From Thioalkalivibrio sp. ALE31 (GTDB lineage: Bacteria; Pseudomonadota; Gammaproteobacteria; Ectothiorhodospirales; Ectothiorhodospiraceae), in contig NZ_KB905029.1 in NCBI RefSeq assembly GCF_000377405.1, positions 1 to 58,329 of the forward strand: DNA of 58,329 nt, read 5' to 3'. Shown one piece after another: positions 46,196 through 54,553 of the stretch; position 1 is the first letter of the stretch, and the number at the start of each line of letters is the position of its first letter. The position numbers and the translations under genes are program-made. Below the pieces are notes generated by a model, which had not been told where the DNA came from, did not search any database, and saw only the letters and a program-made list of their open reading frames with translations.

Positions 46196-46504
46196 TCAGC
46201 ACCCCAGCTTGGAAGCAACCCGATCGGCCACCTTGCCGCGGACCACGACCTCGTCGGCGCCCGCCTGGCGCGCGGCCTTGAGCATGGCCCCTTCCACGTG
46301 CGGGCCAAAGGCCAGGATCGTTGCGTCCGGGTAGCGCTCGCGCCAGCTCGATACCGCTTCCACGCCACGGCTGCCGAGATCGACCACCACCAGGTCAGGC
46401 GCCTCCGGTGTCTGGCTAGAGGTGACCACGGCGCCGGCCGAACGCCAGCGCGACTCCAGCCGTACGCGGGTCATCAGATCCGGGGTGTCGAGGTGAATCT
46501 GCAT
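46196..46504 (-). CDS. Receiver-like small protein
   Basis: The 102-residue protein has the alternating strand-helix pattern of a response-regulator receiver: DLVVVDLGSRG carries the Asp that would be phosphorylated, then TILAFGPHVEGAMLKAARQAGADEVVV. The usual acidic pair and the lysine of true receivers are missing, so phosphotransfer is doubtful. The start at 46504 gives a compact domain; the longer frame to 46660 is unlike it. It is divergent from the DUF3024 gene. Confidence 0.6.
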   Translation of the reverse strand: MQIHLDTPDLMTRVRLESRWRSAGAVVTSSQTPEAPDLVVVDLGSRGVEAVSSWRERYPDATILAFGPHVEGAMLKAARQAGADEVVVRGKVADRVASKLGC

Positions 46505-46695
46505 GAGGTCTCCCGAGGGGGTCGGCTGGTGGAAGGGGTCGCGCTTTACGGAGACTTGGCCGGACACGGGCAGCCTTGCCCGTAGGATCGCTTCAGCGCT
46601 GTCTCGTGGCACACACTCTAAACTATCGGGATCGTCACTTTGCCGACCCCGACTAGCCAACGATTGGCCCCGACAGCAACGGAGAACGGATACAT

Positions 46696-47043
46696 ATGGC
46701 CCTGAGCGAATTCGAGCGCAAGCGGATTGAAAAAGTGATGGAGGGGTTCATGGAAAGGCGCCGACCGCCCGCCCATGTTCGAGACCGTCTGGACCTTGTC
46801 TGGCGTCTCGAAGGCCAAAGCGTGGTGCTGTACGAAGTGCGCCCGCTGATGGACGCTCCCACAAGGGTCATGGAACACCCGGTGTTCAAGGCCACGTTCG
46901 TGCGCAAATCGGGCCGTTGGAAACTCTACTGGCAACGGGCAGACCTGAAGTGGCACGGCTACGACCCACACCCGGAACTGGCCTCGCTGGAGGATGTGCT
47001 GAGTGTGGTGGAGAAAGACGAGTACGCCTGCTTTTTCGGATAG
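46696..47043 (+). CDS. DUF3024-domain protein, first gene of the hyp operon
   Basis: The 115-residue protein has a DUF3024 fold of unknown function, with KLYWQRADLKWHGYDPHPELASLEDVL and the terminal EYACFFG conserved in the family. No catalytic motif is visible. ggagaacgg lies upstream of the ATG, and hypA starts 10 bases after the stop, so it is co-transcribed with the maturation genes. It may link to metal or enzyme maturation, but that rests on position only. Confidence 0.8.
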   Translation: MALSEFERKRIEKVMEGFMERRRPPAHVRDRLDLVWRLEGQSVVLYEVRPLMDAPTRVMEHPVFKATFVRKSGRWKLYWQRADLKWHGYDPHPELASLEDVLSVVEKDEYACFFG

Positions 47044-47053
47044 GGGAACACGG

Positions 47054-47314
47054 ATGCACGAGTTTTCGTTGATGGCCGACCTGATGCGCAAGATCGAGCA
47101 GGTGGCGGCGGATAACAACGCCGAGCGGGTCACCCGGGTGCGGGTCTGGCTGGGCGCGCTGTCGCACATCACGCCGGAGCATTTTCGCGAGCACTTCGAG
47201 GATGGCACCCGCGGCACGCTGGCCGAGGGCGCCGAGCTGGAGGTGGAGACCTCCGACGACGAGACCCACCCCGAGGCGCAACAGATCCTGCTGCGGAGCC
47301 TGGACGTGGCGTGA
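47054..47314 (+). CDS. hypA: HypA-like nickel metallochaperone lacking the zinc ribbon
   Basis: HypA brings nickel to hydrogenase precursors. The 86-residue product keeps the nickel-binding N-terminus MHEFSLMADLM and the first domain, but standard HypA has about 113 residues with two CxxC pairs. Here that zinc-binding part is replaced by an acidic stretch (VETSDDETHPEAQQILLRSLDV) without any cysteine. The ATG at 47054 is set by the MHE motif. It is followed by hypF, with a 4-base overlap (GTGA). Confidence 0.88.
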   Translation: MHEFSLMADLMRKIEQVAADNNAERVTRVRVWLGALSHITPEHFREHFEDGTRGTLAEGAELEVETSDDETHPEAQQILLRSLDVA

Positions 47315-49665
47315 ACACGCCCGCGACACTTAGCCCGGCGCGGGAGCGCTGGCGCCTGGTCGTCACCGGCCGGGTGCAGGGCGTGGGATTTCGCCCATTC
47401 GTCGCGGCGCTGGCAAAACGGCTGGCGCTGGCCGGCACGGTCGGCAACACGCCCGAGGGCGTGGTGATCCAGGTCGAGGGGGACGCGGCTCGCCTGGATG
47501 CGTTTCGTTCGGCACTGGCGCAAGAGGCGCCGGTGGCCGCACGTGTCAATGACATCTCTGTCAGCCCCGTAACCCCCACCGGCGCAGCCGGCTTCCGGCT
47601 CACTACGGGGCCGAACCGAGGCGGCGCCCCGGCCCTGGCCCCGGACCGCGCCCCCTGTCCCGACTGCCTGGCCGAGATCCGCGACCCGACGGCGCGGCGC
47701 TACCGCTACCCGTTCACCGCCTGCACGGCCTGCGGCCCGCGCTGGAGCATTGCCACGGCGCTGCCTTGGGATCGTGCCGGCACCACCCTTCATGACTTCC
47801 CGCTGTGCCCGGCCTGTCGTGCGGAGTTCGAGAACCCGGGGGATCGGCGCTTCCATGCCGAGGCGATGGCCTGCCCGGACTGCGGGCCCCGGCTCCTGCT
47901 GCGCGCGCCGGACGGCACCGAACAGGCCACCGGGGATGCGGCACTGGAGGCCGCTGTGGCGGCCCTGCGCGAGGGGCAGATCCTGGCCCTGAAGGGCGCG
48001 GGCGGGTTCCAGTTGCTGGCGGACGCCACCCGCGAGGAGGCCATCGCCCGCCTGCGAGCGCGCAAGCAGCGCCCGGAAAAGCCGCTGGCGGTGTTGCTGC
48101 CGGACGGCGACTGGCTGGATTGTCTGGCCCACGTATCCGATGCGGAAAGGGGCCTGCTGGAGGCCCCGGAGGCTCCGATCGTGCTGGTGGATCGCCAGCC
48201 CGGCGCGCCGCTGGCCGACAACATCGCCCCGGGGCTGAACCGCCTCGGGCTGATGCGGGCCGCCACACCGCTGCACCAGCTGCTGCTGGACGCACTCGCG
48301 ACCCCGCTGGTCTGCACCTCCGGCAACCGCAGCGGCGAACCGCTTTGTATCTCCGGCGAGGAGGCGGTGGCTCGGCTGGGCGGGATCGCGGATGCCATCC
48401 TCGACCACGACCGTCCGATTGCGCGGCCGCTGGACGACAGCGTGTTCCAGATCGCGGCCGGGCAGCCGCAGTGCCTGCGCGTGGGACGGGGAGCCCTGCC
48501 CCTGCGCATCCCGCTGCCGCAGCCCGGCCCGGTCACGCTGGCGCTGGGCGGCCACCTCAAGGCGGCACCGGCGCTGGCCCTGAACCGCGAGGTCGTGGTC
48601 GGCGCCCACGTCGGCGACCTCGACAGCGATCCGGCCCTGCGCCGCCTCGACAGCGAGGCCCGCGCGCTGGCCGGGCTCTGCGGCGTGCAGACCGAGCGCA
48701 TCACATGCGACCGACACCCGGACTATGCCTCTACCACACTCGCCGAGCGCCCGGGCGTGCCGGTCTTCCCCGTGCAGCACCACCACGCCCATGCCGCGGC
48801 CTGTCTGGCCGAGCACGGGGTGCAGGACCCGGTCCTGGCGCTGGTCTGGGACGGCGCGGGGCTGGGTACGGACGGGACGCTCTGGGGGGGCGAGTGCCTG
48901 ACCGTGGACGCCGACGGTGACTGGCAGCGTGCGGGCCATCTGCGCCCGTTCCGACTGCCGGGGGGCGAGGCCGCAATCCGCGAGCCGCGACGCGCGCTGC
49001 TGGGGCTGCTGCATGCACACTTCGCGGGCGATACGGCGGCCCTGGCGGCCAGCCCGGCGCGGGCCCTGTTCGACGATGCCGAGTGGCCAGCGCTGCTCCG
49101 CGCCCTGGATCGCGGGGTCAATGCGCCCTGGACCAGCAGCGTCGGGCGGCTGTTCGATGCGGTGGCAGCCCTGACCGGGCTGCGCACCGGTGCCGGCTTC
49201 GAGGGGCAGGCCGCGATGCTGGTGCAGCAGGCAGCAGAGGCCGCGCCGGGCGTGGTGGATGCCCCGGATCTCGAGCTGGAGAACGCGATGCCCTGGCAGG
49301 CGGACTGGGGCCCGCTGATCACCGACCTGCTGGCGGCGCAGGCGGGCGGTGCCACCCCCGGGGCGATCGCCGCGCGGCTGCATAGCGCACTGGCGCGGTT
49401 CGCGGTGGCGGCCGCCCGGACGGGCGAACGCGAGACCGTGGCATTGACCGGCGGATGCTTCCAGAATCGGGGACTGCTGCAACAATGCGTGGACGCCCTG
49501 CAAACCGCCGGCTTCCGCCCGTTGTGGCCGCAGCACATACCGCCGAACGACGGCGGGCTGGCGCTCGGTCAGGCGGTGATCGCGCGCCGGGCCGCTGTGC
49601 CACCGAACGGAGACTTAGCCGATGTGCCTTGCCATCCCCGGTCGTATCGACAGCGTGGAAGGTGA
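47311..49665 (+). CDS. hypF: HypF carbamoyltransferase
   Basis: HypF turns carbamoyl phosphate into the carbamoyl-adenylate used to make the cyanide ligands of the Ni-Fe site. The 784-residue protein has all domains: acylphosphatase (GRVQGVGFRPFV), two zinc fingers (CPDCLAEI with CTACGPRW; CPACRAEF with CPDCGPRL), a YrdC-like domain (LKGAGGFQLLADA) and a Kae1-like domain (VQHHHAHAAACLAEHG). It starts at GTG 47311. Its 3' end overlaps hypC by 44 bases. Confidence 0.96.
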   Translation: MNTPATLSPARERWRLVVTGRVQGVGFRPFVAALAKRLALAGTVGNTPEGVVIQVEGDAARLDAFRSALAQEAPVAARVNDISVSPVTPTGAAGFRLTTGPNRGGAPALAPDRAPCPDCLAEIRDPTARRYRYPFTACTACGPRWSIATALPWDRAGTTLHDFPLCPACRAEFENPGDRRFHAEAMACPDCGPRLLLRAPDGTEQATGDAALEAAVAALREGQILALKGAGGFQLLADATREEAIARLRARKQRPEKPLAVLLPDGDWLDCLAHVSDAERGLLEAPEAPIVLVDRQPGAPLADNIAPGLNRLGLMRAATPLHQLLLDALATPLVCTSGNRSGEPLCISGEEAVARLGGIADAILDHDRPIARPLDDSVFQIAAGQPQCLRVGRGALPLRIPLPQPGPVTLALGGHLKAAPALALNREVVVGAHVGDLDSDPALRRLDSEARALAGLCGVQTERITCDRHPDYASTTLAERPGVPVFPVQHHHAHAAACLAEHGVQDPVLALVWDGAGLGTDGTLWGGECLTVDADGDWQRAGHLRPFRLPGGEAAIREPRRALLGLLHAHFAGDTAALAASPARALFDDAEWPALLRALDRGVNAPWTSSVGRLFDAVAALTGLRTGAGFEGQAAMLVQQAAEAAPGVVDAPDLELENAMPWQADWGPLITDLLAAQAGGATPGAIAARLHSALARFAVAAARTGERETVALTGGCFQNRGLLQQCVDALQTAGFRPLWPQHIPPNDGGLALGQAVIARRAAVPPNGDLADVPCHPRSYRQRGR

Positions 49666-49876
49666 CGACCCGCTGTTCCGCCAGGCGCGCGTGGCCTTCG
49701 GCGGCGTCACCCGCACGGTCTCGCTGGCCTGCACGCCGGAGGCCGGGCCGGGCGACTACGTGCTGGTACATGCCGGCATCGCGATCGCCACCATCGACGA
49801 GGCCGCGGCCGAACGCACCCTGGCCGCACTGCGCGAGATCCCCGAGCACGAGCCGCCCGCGCCGGAGGGCCCGTGA
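49622..49876 (+). CDS. hypC: HypC/HupF hydrogenase assembly chaperone
   Basis: The 84-residue chaperone starts with the invariant MCLAIPGRI, whose Cys2 binds the large-subunit precursor and HypD. It helps build and insert the Fe(CN)2CO group. Length and the VLVHAGIAI region match the family. The gene lies inside the overlap with hypF and ends 4 bases into hypD, so all three are translationally linked. Confidence 0.96.
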   Translation: MCLAIPGRIDSVEGDDPLFRQARVAFGGVTRTVSLACTPEAGPGDYVLVHAGIAIATIDEAAAERTLAALREIPEHEPPAPEGP

Positions 49877-50961
49877 GGCACCTCGACGAATACCGCGACC
49901 CGGCGCTGATCCTGCGCCAGGCGGAGGCGATCCGCGCGGCCTGCACCCGGCGCTGGACCCTGATGGAGGTCTGCGGCGGCCAGACCCACGCGATCCTGCG
50001 CCACGGGCTGGACGACCTGCTGGCGGGCTCGGTCGAGCTGCTCCACGGGCCCGGCTGCCCGGTCTGCGTGACCCCGACCGAGACTCTGGACCAGGCCGTG
50101 CTGCTGACCCGCCGCCGGGAGGTGATGCTGTGTACCTTCGGCGACATGCTGCGCGTCCCCGGCGCACTGGGCGACCTGAACGCCGCGCGCGCGGCCGGCG
50201 GCGATGTGCGCGTGATCTACTCGCCGCTGGATGCGGTCGCCCTGGCGCGCGAACACCCGCAGCGCGAGGTGGTGCTGCTGGCGGTGGGCTTCGAGACCAC
50301 CGCCCCGGCCGCCGCGATCGCGGTACTGCAGGCCGAGGCCCTGGGGCTGCCCAACCTGTCGCTGCTGGTCTCGCACTCGCTGGTACCCCCAGCGATGGAG
50401 GCTCTGCTGACGGATCCGGACCACCGTATCCAGGGGTTCCTGGCCGCCGGGCATGTCTGCACCGTGGAGGGGGCCGCGGCCTATCAGGCGATCGCCGAGC
50501 ATTTCGGGGTGCCCATTGTCGTGACGGGCTTCGAGCCGGTGGACCTGCTGGCGGGGATTCGGGCCTGTGTGGAGCAGCTGGAACGTGGCGAGGCCCGAGT
50601 CGAGAACCGCTATGACCGAGCCGCCCGCGACGACGGCAACGTGGCCGCACGCGATACGGTCAGCCGTGTGTTCGAGCCGGAGGAACGCGAGTGGCGCGGC
50701 ATGGGCCGCCTGCCCGCCAGCGGGCTGGGCCTGCGCCCGGCCTATGCCCGCTTCGATGCGGTCGCGCGTTTCGGGATCGCGGCCCCCGCGACCGGTGCGG
50801 ACGGGCCCTGCATCGCCGGCGAGGTGCTGCGCGGGCTGCGCCGACCGACCGAGTGCCCCGCCTTCGGCCGCGAGTGCACCCCGGACACCCCGCTGGGCGC
50901 GCCGATGGTGTCCTCCGAGGGGGCCTGCGCCGCCTATCTGCACTACCGGGGCGGGGCATGA
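49873..50961 (+). CDS. hypD: HypD, Fe-S scaffold for Fe(CN)2CO assembly
   Basis: The 362-residue protein carries the conserved cysteines of HypD: MEVCGGQTHAI and GPGCPVCVTP near the N-terminus, and IAGEVLRG to ECPAFGREC near the C-terminus for the [4Fe-4S] cluster. It works with HypC to build the iron centre. It starts at GTG 49873 and overlaps hypE by 4 bases. Confidence 0.96.
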   Translation: MRHLDEYRDPALILRQAEAIRAACTRRWTLMEVCGGQTHAILRHGLDDLLAGSVELLHGPGCPVCVTPTETLDQAVLLTRRREVMLCTFGDMLRVPGALGDLNAARAAGGDVRVIYSPLDAVALAREHPQREVVLLAVGFETTAPAAAIAVLQAEALGLPNLSLLVSHSLVPPAMEALLTDPDHRIQGFLAAGHVCTVEGAAAYQAIAEHFGVPIVVTGFEPVDLLAGIRACVEQLERGEARVENRYDRAARDDGNVAARDTVSRVFEPEEREWRGMGRLPASGLGLRPAYARFDAVARFGIAAPATGADGPCIAGEVLRGLRRPTECPAFGRECTPDTPLGAPMVSSEGACAAYLHYRGGA

Positions 50962-51962
50962 CCACGGAGGTGGTCCGCCTCGCGCATGGCGGTGGGGGCC
51001 GCCTGCAGGCCAAGCTGCTGGACGAGGTGATCCTGTCGGCGCTGGGCACGTCCGCTCGCGGCGCCCCCGATGCGGCCGTGCTCGACGGACCGGACGGACG
51101 CCTGGCCATGACCACCGACAGCTTCGTGGTGCGCCCCCTGTTCTTCCCCGGCGGCGACATTGGCCGCCTCGCGGTGCACGGTACGGTCAATGACCTGGCG
51201 ATGGCCGGGGCGCGGCCACTGTGGCTGACGCTGGGGCTGATCCTCGAGGAGGGGCTGCCCCTGGAGGACCTGCGGCGCATCCTCGCCTCCGTAAGCGCGG
51301 CCGCCGAAGAATGCGGCGTCCGGGTCGTGGCCGGCGATACCAAGGTGGTCGAGGGCGGGCGCGGCGACGGGGCCTACCTCAACACCAGCGGGGTGGGCGT
51401 CGTGCCGGAGGGGGTGCGGATCGCACCGGACGCGATCTGGCCGGGCGACATGCTGCTGGCCAGCGGTGACCTGGGCCGACATGGCGTCGCCATCCTGGCC
51501 GCGCGCGAGGGCCTGGGACTGGACCCGCCGATCCCCAGCGACAGCGCCCCGGTCGCCGGGGCAGTGGCCGCGCTGCTGGCAGCCGATGTGCCCGTGCATG
51601 CCCTGCGCGACCCCACCCGCGGCGGCACAGTGGCCGCGCTGCAGGAACTGGCGGACGCCTCGGGCTGCCGCCTGATACTGGAGGACGCAGCCATCCCGGT
51701 GCGCGAGGACGTGCGCGGGGCCTGCGAGATCCTCGGGCTGGACCCGCTGCACAGCGCCTCGGAGGGGCGCTTCCTGGCCGCCGTGCCGGAACCCGCGGCC
51801 GAACATGCCCTGAGCGTGCTGCGGTCACGACCGGAGACGGCCGGGGCCGTTGCGATCGGCCAGGCCGAGGCGGGCGAACCCGCGGTCATCCGACGCCTCG
51901 CGACCGGCGTGGAACGCCGGGTGATCCTGCCGGCCGGCGAGCAGTTGCCCCGCATCTGCTGA
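50958..51962 (+). CDS. hypE: HypE, thiocyanate-forming dehydratase
   Basis: The 334-residue protein dehydrates the carbamoyl group that HypF attaches to its C-terminal cysteine to make cyanide. The family ends in PRIC, and this protein ends LPRIC. The glycine-rich start HGGGGRLQAKL and the ATP-binding regions VAGDTKVVEGG and LLASGDLGRHG are intact. Size is normal. The ATG at 50958 overlaps the hypD stop. It closes the operon; hypB is not present in it. Confidence 0.96.
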   Translation: MTTEVVRLAHGGGGRLQAKLLDEVILSALGTSARGAPDAAVLDGPDGRLAMTTDSFVVRPLFFPGGDIGRLAVHGTVNDLAMAGARPLWLTLGLILEEGLPLEDLRRILASVSAAAEECGVRVVAGDTKVVEGGRGDGAYLNTSGVGVVPEGVRIAPDAIWPGDMLLASGDLGRHGVAILAAREGLGLDPPIPSDSAPVAGAVAALLAADVPVHALRDPTRGGTVAALQELADASGCRLILEDAAIPVREDVRGACEILGLDPLHSASEGRFLAAVPEPAAEHALSVLRSRPETAGAVAIGQAEAGEPAVIRRLATGVERRVILPAGEQLPRIC

Positions 51963-52101
51963 GTCGCTGTTTGCAGCGCCTGCCGAGGGACCACGGAAAC
52001 CGCCCGATGGAGTGCTCACGACGACACGGGATCACGCGCATGACGGCGGCGGCCGTCGGGCGTTATGGTGATCCCCCCGGTTCAATCAGGAGGAACCCCC
52101 G

Positions 52102-52314
52102 ATGTCGATGCGCCCGTTGATTCCCGCAGTCCTCACGCTCGCCAGCAGCCCCGCTCTGGCCCACCCGGGGCACGGCCATGGCGAAGGGTTCTCGTTGCTT
52201 CACTTCCTGAGCGCTCCGGAACACGCGTGGCCGCTGGGCCTGGGCCTTCTGGCCATGGCGATCATCGTGGGGCTGTTTGCCCGACAGTGGCACCGCAAGC
52301 GCCCGCGGCGCTGA
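52102..52314 (+). CDS. Small membrane protein with His-rich start
   Basis: The 70-residue protein has a signal peptide ending near ALA, then HPGHGHGEGFSLLHFLSAPEHAWP, and one membrane helix (LGLGLLAMAIIVGLFARQW). The His-rich segment on the outer side suggests metal binding. Its position behind hypE recalls HupE/UreJ nickel permeases, which share a HPGH start, but this is far too short to be a permease. GGAGGAACC precedes the ATG. Function unknown. Confidence 0.7.
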   Translation: MSMRPLIPAVLTLASSPALAHPGHGHGEGFSLLHFLSAPEHAWPLGLGLLAMAIIVGLFARQWHRKRPRR

Positions 52315-52316
52315 GC

Positions 52317-52835
52317 TCAGGGCGGAGAGGACGCGCCCTTCGCCGGCCACCAGTAACGCTGTTCGTAATCCCGGTCGCGATCGCGGACCGGCACCGGGAC
52401 GAAGCCCATGGCGGCGAAGAAACCGGCGGCGGAGGCCTGGGCCTTGACCAGCACCCCGGCGACACCGGCCTCCCTCGCGGCGGCGCGACTGGCCTCGACC
52501 AGTTGCCGCCCCACCCCCTGCCCGCGCGCGGCGCGCCCGACATAGAGGCCGTGGAGCAGAAGGCCATCCGGTATACCCTCCGGCAGTTCTTGGGCCCCCG
52601 CCGCCTCCCAGGCCGCGACGCCGACCACGTCGCCTGCGCACTCCAGCACGACCATGTCGAGGAACATCCGGTCGGCCTCGGTGTAGCGGTAGGCCGGCAG
52701 GGCCAGGCGGCGCACGCGTTCGGGCAACGGCCAGTCCTCAATCGCCTCGGCGACGAGGCGGTTGATGGCATCGAGATCCTCTGGGCGCGCGGCACGGGCA
52801 GTCAAGGTGGTAAGGGAGGTTGTGGTTTCGGGCAT
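52317..52835 (-). CDS. GNAT-family N-acetyltransferase
   Basis: The 172-residue protein has the acetyl-CoA-binding motif A near 96-110 (VGRAARGQGVGRQLVE) and the trailing motif B (ASAAGFFAAMGFVPV). GNAT enzymes transfer acetyl groups to amines; the substrate cannot be predicted. It is divergent from the PDC-sensor gene, and a convergent neighbour ends two bases away. Confidence 0.85.
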   Translation of the reverse strand: MPETTTSLTTLTARAARPEDLDAINRLVAEAIEDWPLPERVRRLALPAYRYTEADRMFLDMVVLECAGDVVGVAAWEAAGAQELPEGIPDGLLLHGLYVGRAARGQGVGRQLVEASRAAAREAGVAGVLVKAQASAAGFFAAMGFVPVPVRDRDRDYEQRYWWPAKGASSPP

Positions 52836-52983
52836 CGGTCATCAGGTTTGTCGGCACGGTTCCTGCTCGGACCTTTTGCGCAACGCGAAGTGCCAAACGC
52901 ATGGACCCACGAGGCCCTTCACGACAACGAAACCCTCGATCGGGGATAATCCGCGCCGCACCGAAAGGAGACGACACCGCACC

Positions 52984-53934
52984 ATGACGGAACTGAAGAA
53001 GGCGATCGAGCACCAGCGCGACTACCTCGAGAACAAGCTGCAGGAGCCTCTGGCCAACATCGCGCGTCGGCTGTCCGCGGTCTGGCCGCGCCGCGAGGAC
53101 CTGGACTCGATTCTGGAAGAGGCTATCCGCCAGATCCCGGAGGCCACGTTCGTCTATGCCCTGAATACCCGGGGCATCCAGCTCTCCGACAACATCTCGC
53201 GCAGCGGCGTACTGCCGGAGCATTTCGGGCGCGACCGGTCACAACGCCCGTACATGAAGGAGGTCGTGCCGGCGACGGGCTTTCTGCTTTCGGATGCCTA
53301 CATCAGCCTGCTCGGACGGCGGCCCTCGCTGACCGCGCTGCAGCTGGTTCGCGACAGCGACGGCAATGCGCTGGGCTTTCTCGGAGCGGACTTTGACCTG
53401 CGCAACCTGCCCGACTTTTCCGAGGACCTGTACGAAGAGCCGAACGAGTGGCGGCAGATCAAGGGCGATCCGTCCATCCGCGGCACGCTGTTCCTGCAGA
53501 GCCGTACCGAGAGCCTGATGGACCAGAACATGGATACGGCCCTGGCCATCATCGAGGAACTGTTCACCGAGCGCGGGGTGTTTCAGGGGGTATTCCACTT
53601 CTCCAGTTCACGCGCCACGCTGTGGACCACCGAGGACCCGTACCGCTACCGCATCCTGACCCACGAATCCCTCGGCGATCCGGACGTGTGCCTGGCGTTT
53701 CCGCACGAGCCGTACCCCGAGGAGGCACTCATCCCGAAGGACGAGGTCGGCCGGGTACTGGAGGGGCTGAAGGCCCTGCGCTACGCGGACGAGACCATCT
53801 ATCTGCGCTCCGCCTCCATCAACCTGTTCAATGGCATGGTCAGCCTGACCTTCTCCTGTGACGGCTCGCACTACATGACCTGGGACGAGTTCCTCGGCCG
53901 CTCCATCGAGTTCTGGATCGGCGCCACCGGGTAG
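52984..53934 (+). CDS. Cytoplasmic PDC/Cache-sensor protein without effector domain
   Basis: The 316-residue protein has a PDC (double-Cache-like) sensor domain with FGRDRSQRPYMKEVV, FLLSDAYISLLGRRPSLTALQLV and ALGFLGADFDLRNLP. Such domains usually sit outside the membrane in chemoreceptors or kinases, but here there is no signal peptide or helix and no effector domain. The second half (about 170-316) has no domain I recognise. The role is unknown; it might be a free sensor subunit. AAGGAG lies about 13 bases before the ATG. Confidence 0.7.
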   Translation: MTELKKAIEHQRDYLENKLQEPLANIARRLSAVWPRREDLDSILEEAIRQIPEATFVYALNTRGIQLSDNISRSGVLPEHFGRDRSQRPYMKEVVPATGFLLSDAYISLLGRRPSLTALQLVRDSDGNALGFLGADFDLRNLPDFSEDLYEEPNEWRQIKGDPSIRGTLFLQSRTESLMDQNMDTALAIIEELFTERGVFQGVFHFSSSRATLWTTEDPYRYRILTHESLGDPDVCLAFPHEPYPEEALIPKDEVGRVLEGLKALRYADETIYLRSASINLFNGMVSLTFSCDGSHYMTWDEFLGRSIEFWIGATG

Positions 53935-53954
53935 GTGTCTGGCCCCCTGACGGG

Positions 53955-54500
53955 TCAGTGATGGTGATGGCCACCGGCCCCATGGCCCTGTCCGTGGCCA
54001 TGACCCATCCCTCCATCGGCTCGCCGGACTTCGGCCTCCACGGTGAACACCTCGCCTGAGCGGGTATGCAGCTCGATAGAGACTTCCTGGCCCTTCTGCA
54101 GGGGCTCGTGGAGGTCAATCAGCATCACATGCAGGCCGCCCGGCTGCAGCGCAACTTCGCCCCCGGCCGGAATGGTGATGGCTTCCACCTCGCGCATGCG
54201 CATCACGCCCGCGTCGTCTTCCACATGATCGTGAAGCTCGGTGACCGCCGCCACCGGCGACGACCCGGACACGATCTCGATGTCTTCGTCCGTCGTGTTG
54301 CGCAAGGTCATGTAAGCCGCGGTGCTGGGCATTCCGGGGGGCATCAGGCGCACCCAGGGCCGTTCATCGATCTCGACGCCCTCCATGCAGTCACAGAACC
54401 CCGGCTCTTCGTGGCCCTCAACATGATGGGCATGTGCACCGGATGTGGCGAACAGACCGACCAGCGCGAATGCGCAAAGCGTGCGAATGGATGTGTTCAT
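53955..54500 (-). CDS. PCu(A)C-type periplasmic copper chaperone with His-rich tail
   Basis: The 181-residue protein has a signal peptide (MNTSIRTLCAFALVGLFATSGAHA) and a PCu(A)C beta-barrel with the Cu(I) ligand pattern: HDHVEDDAGVMRMREV, then LQPGGLHVML. Its C-terminus is a His-rich tail (GHGHGQGHGAGGHHHH). Extra His and Cys residues follow the signal (HHVEGHEEPGFCDC). PCu(A)C carries copper to cytochrome oxidase or other periplasmic acceptors. It follows the TonB copper receptor by 53 bases and is likely in the same transcript. Confidence 0.9.
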   Translation of the reverse strand: MNTSIRTLCAFALVGLFATSGAHAHHVEGHEEPGFCDCMEGVEIDERPWVRLMPPGMPSTAAYMTLRNTTDEDIEIVSGSSPVAAVTELHDHVEDDAGVMRMREVEAITIPAGGEVALQPGGLHVMLIDLHEPLQKGQEVSIELHTRSGEVFTVEAEVRRADGGMGHGHGQGHGAGGHHHH

Positions 54501-54553
54501 TTCTTGCTTCCTCGTAGTGGGCTGCCGGCGAAATCCTTGCGCCCGAGATTGGA

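Noticed and set aside
46520-46600. Possible sigma-54 promoter before the DUF3024/hyp operon
   Set aside because: GG and GC with 10 bases between occur by chance here, but the TT before GC and the rest of the consensus are missing, unlike the exact site at 56555-56569.
46618-49536. A 972-codon open frame on the minus strand
   Set aside because: It is antisense to the clear DUF3024, hypA and hypF genes and has no family motifs. In DNA this GC-rich, antisense frames stay open by codon bias.
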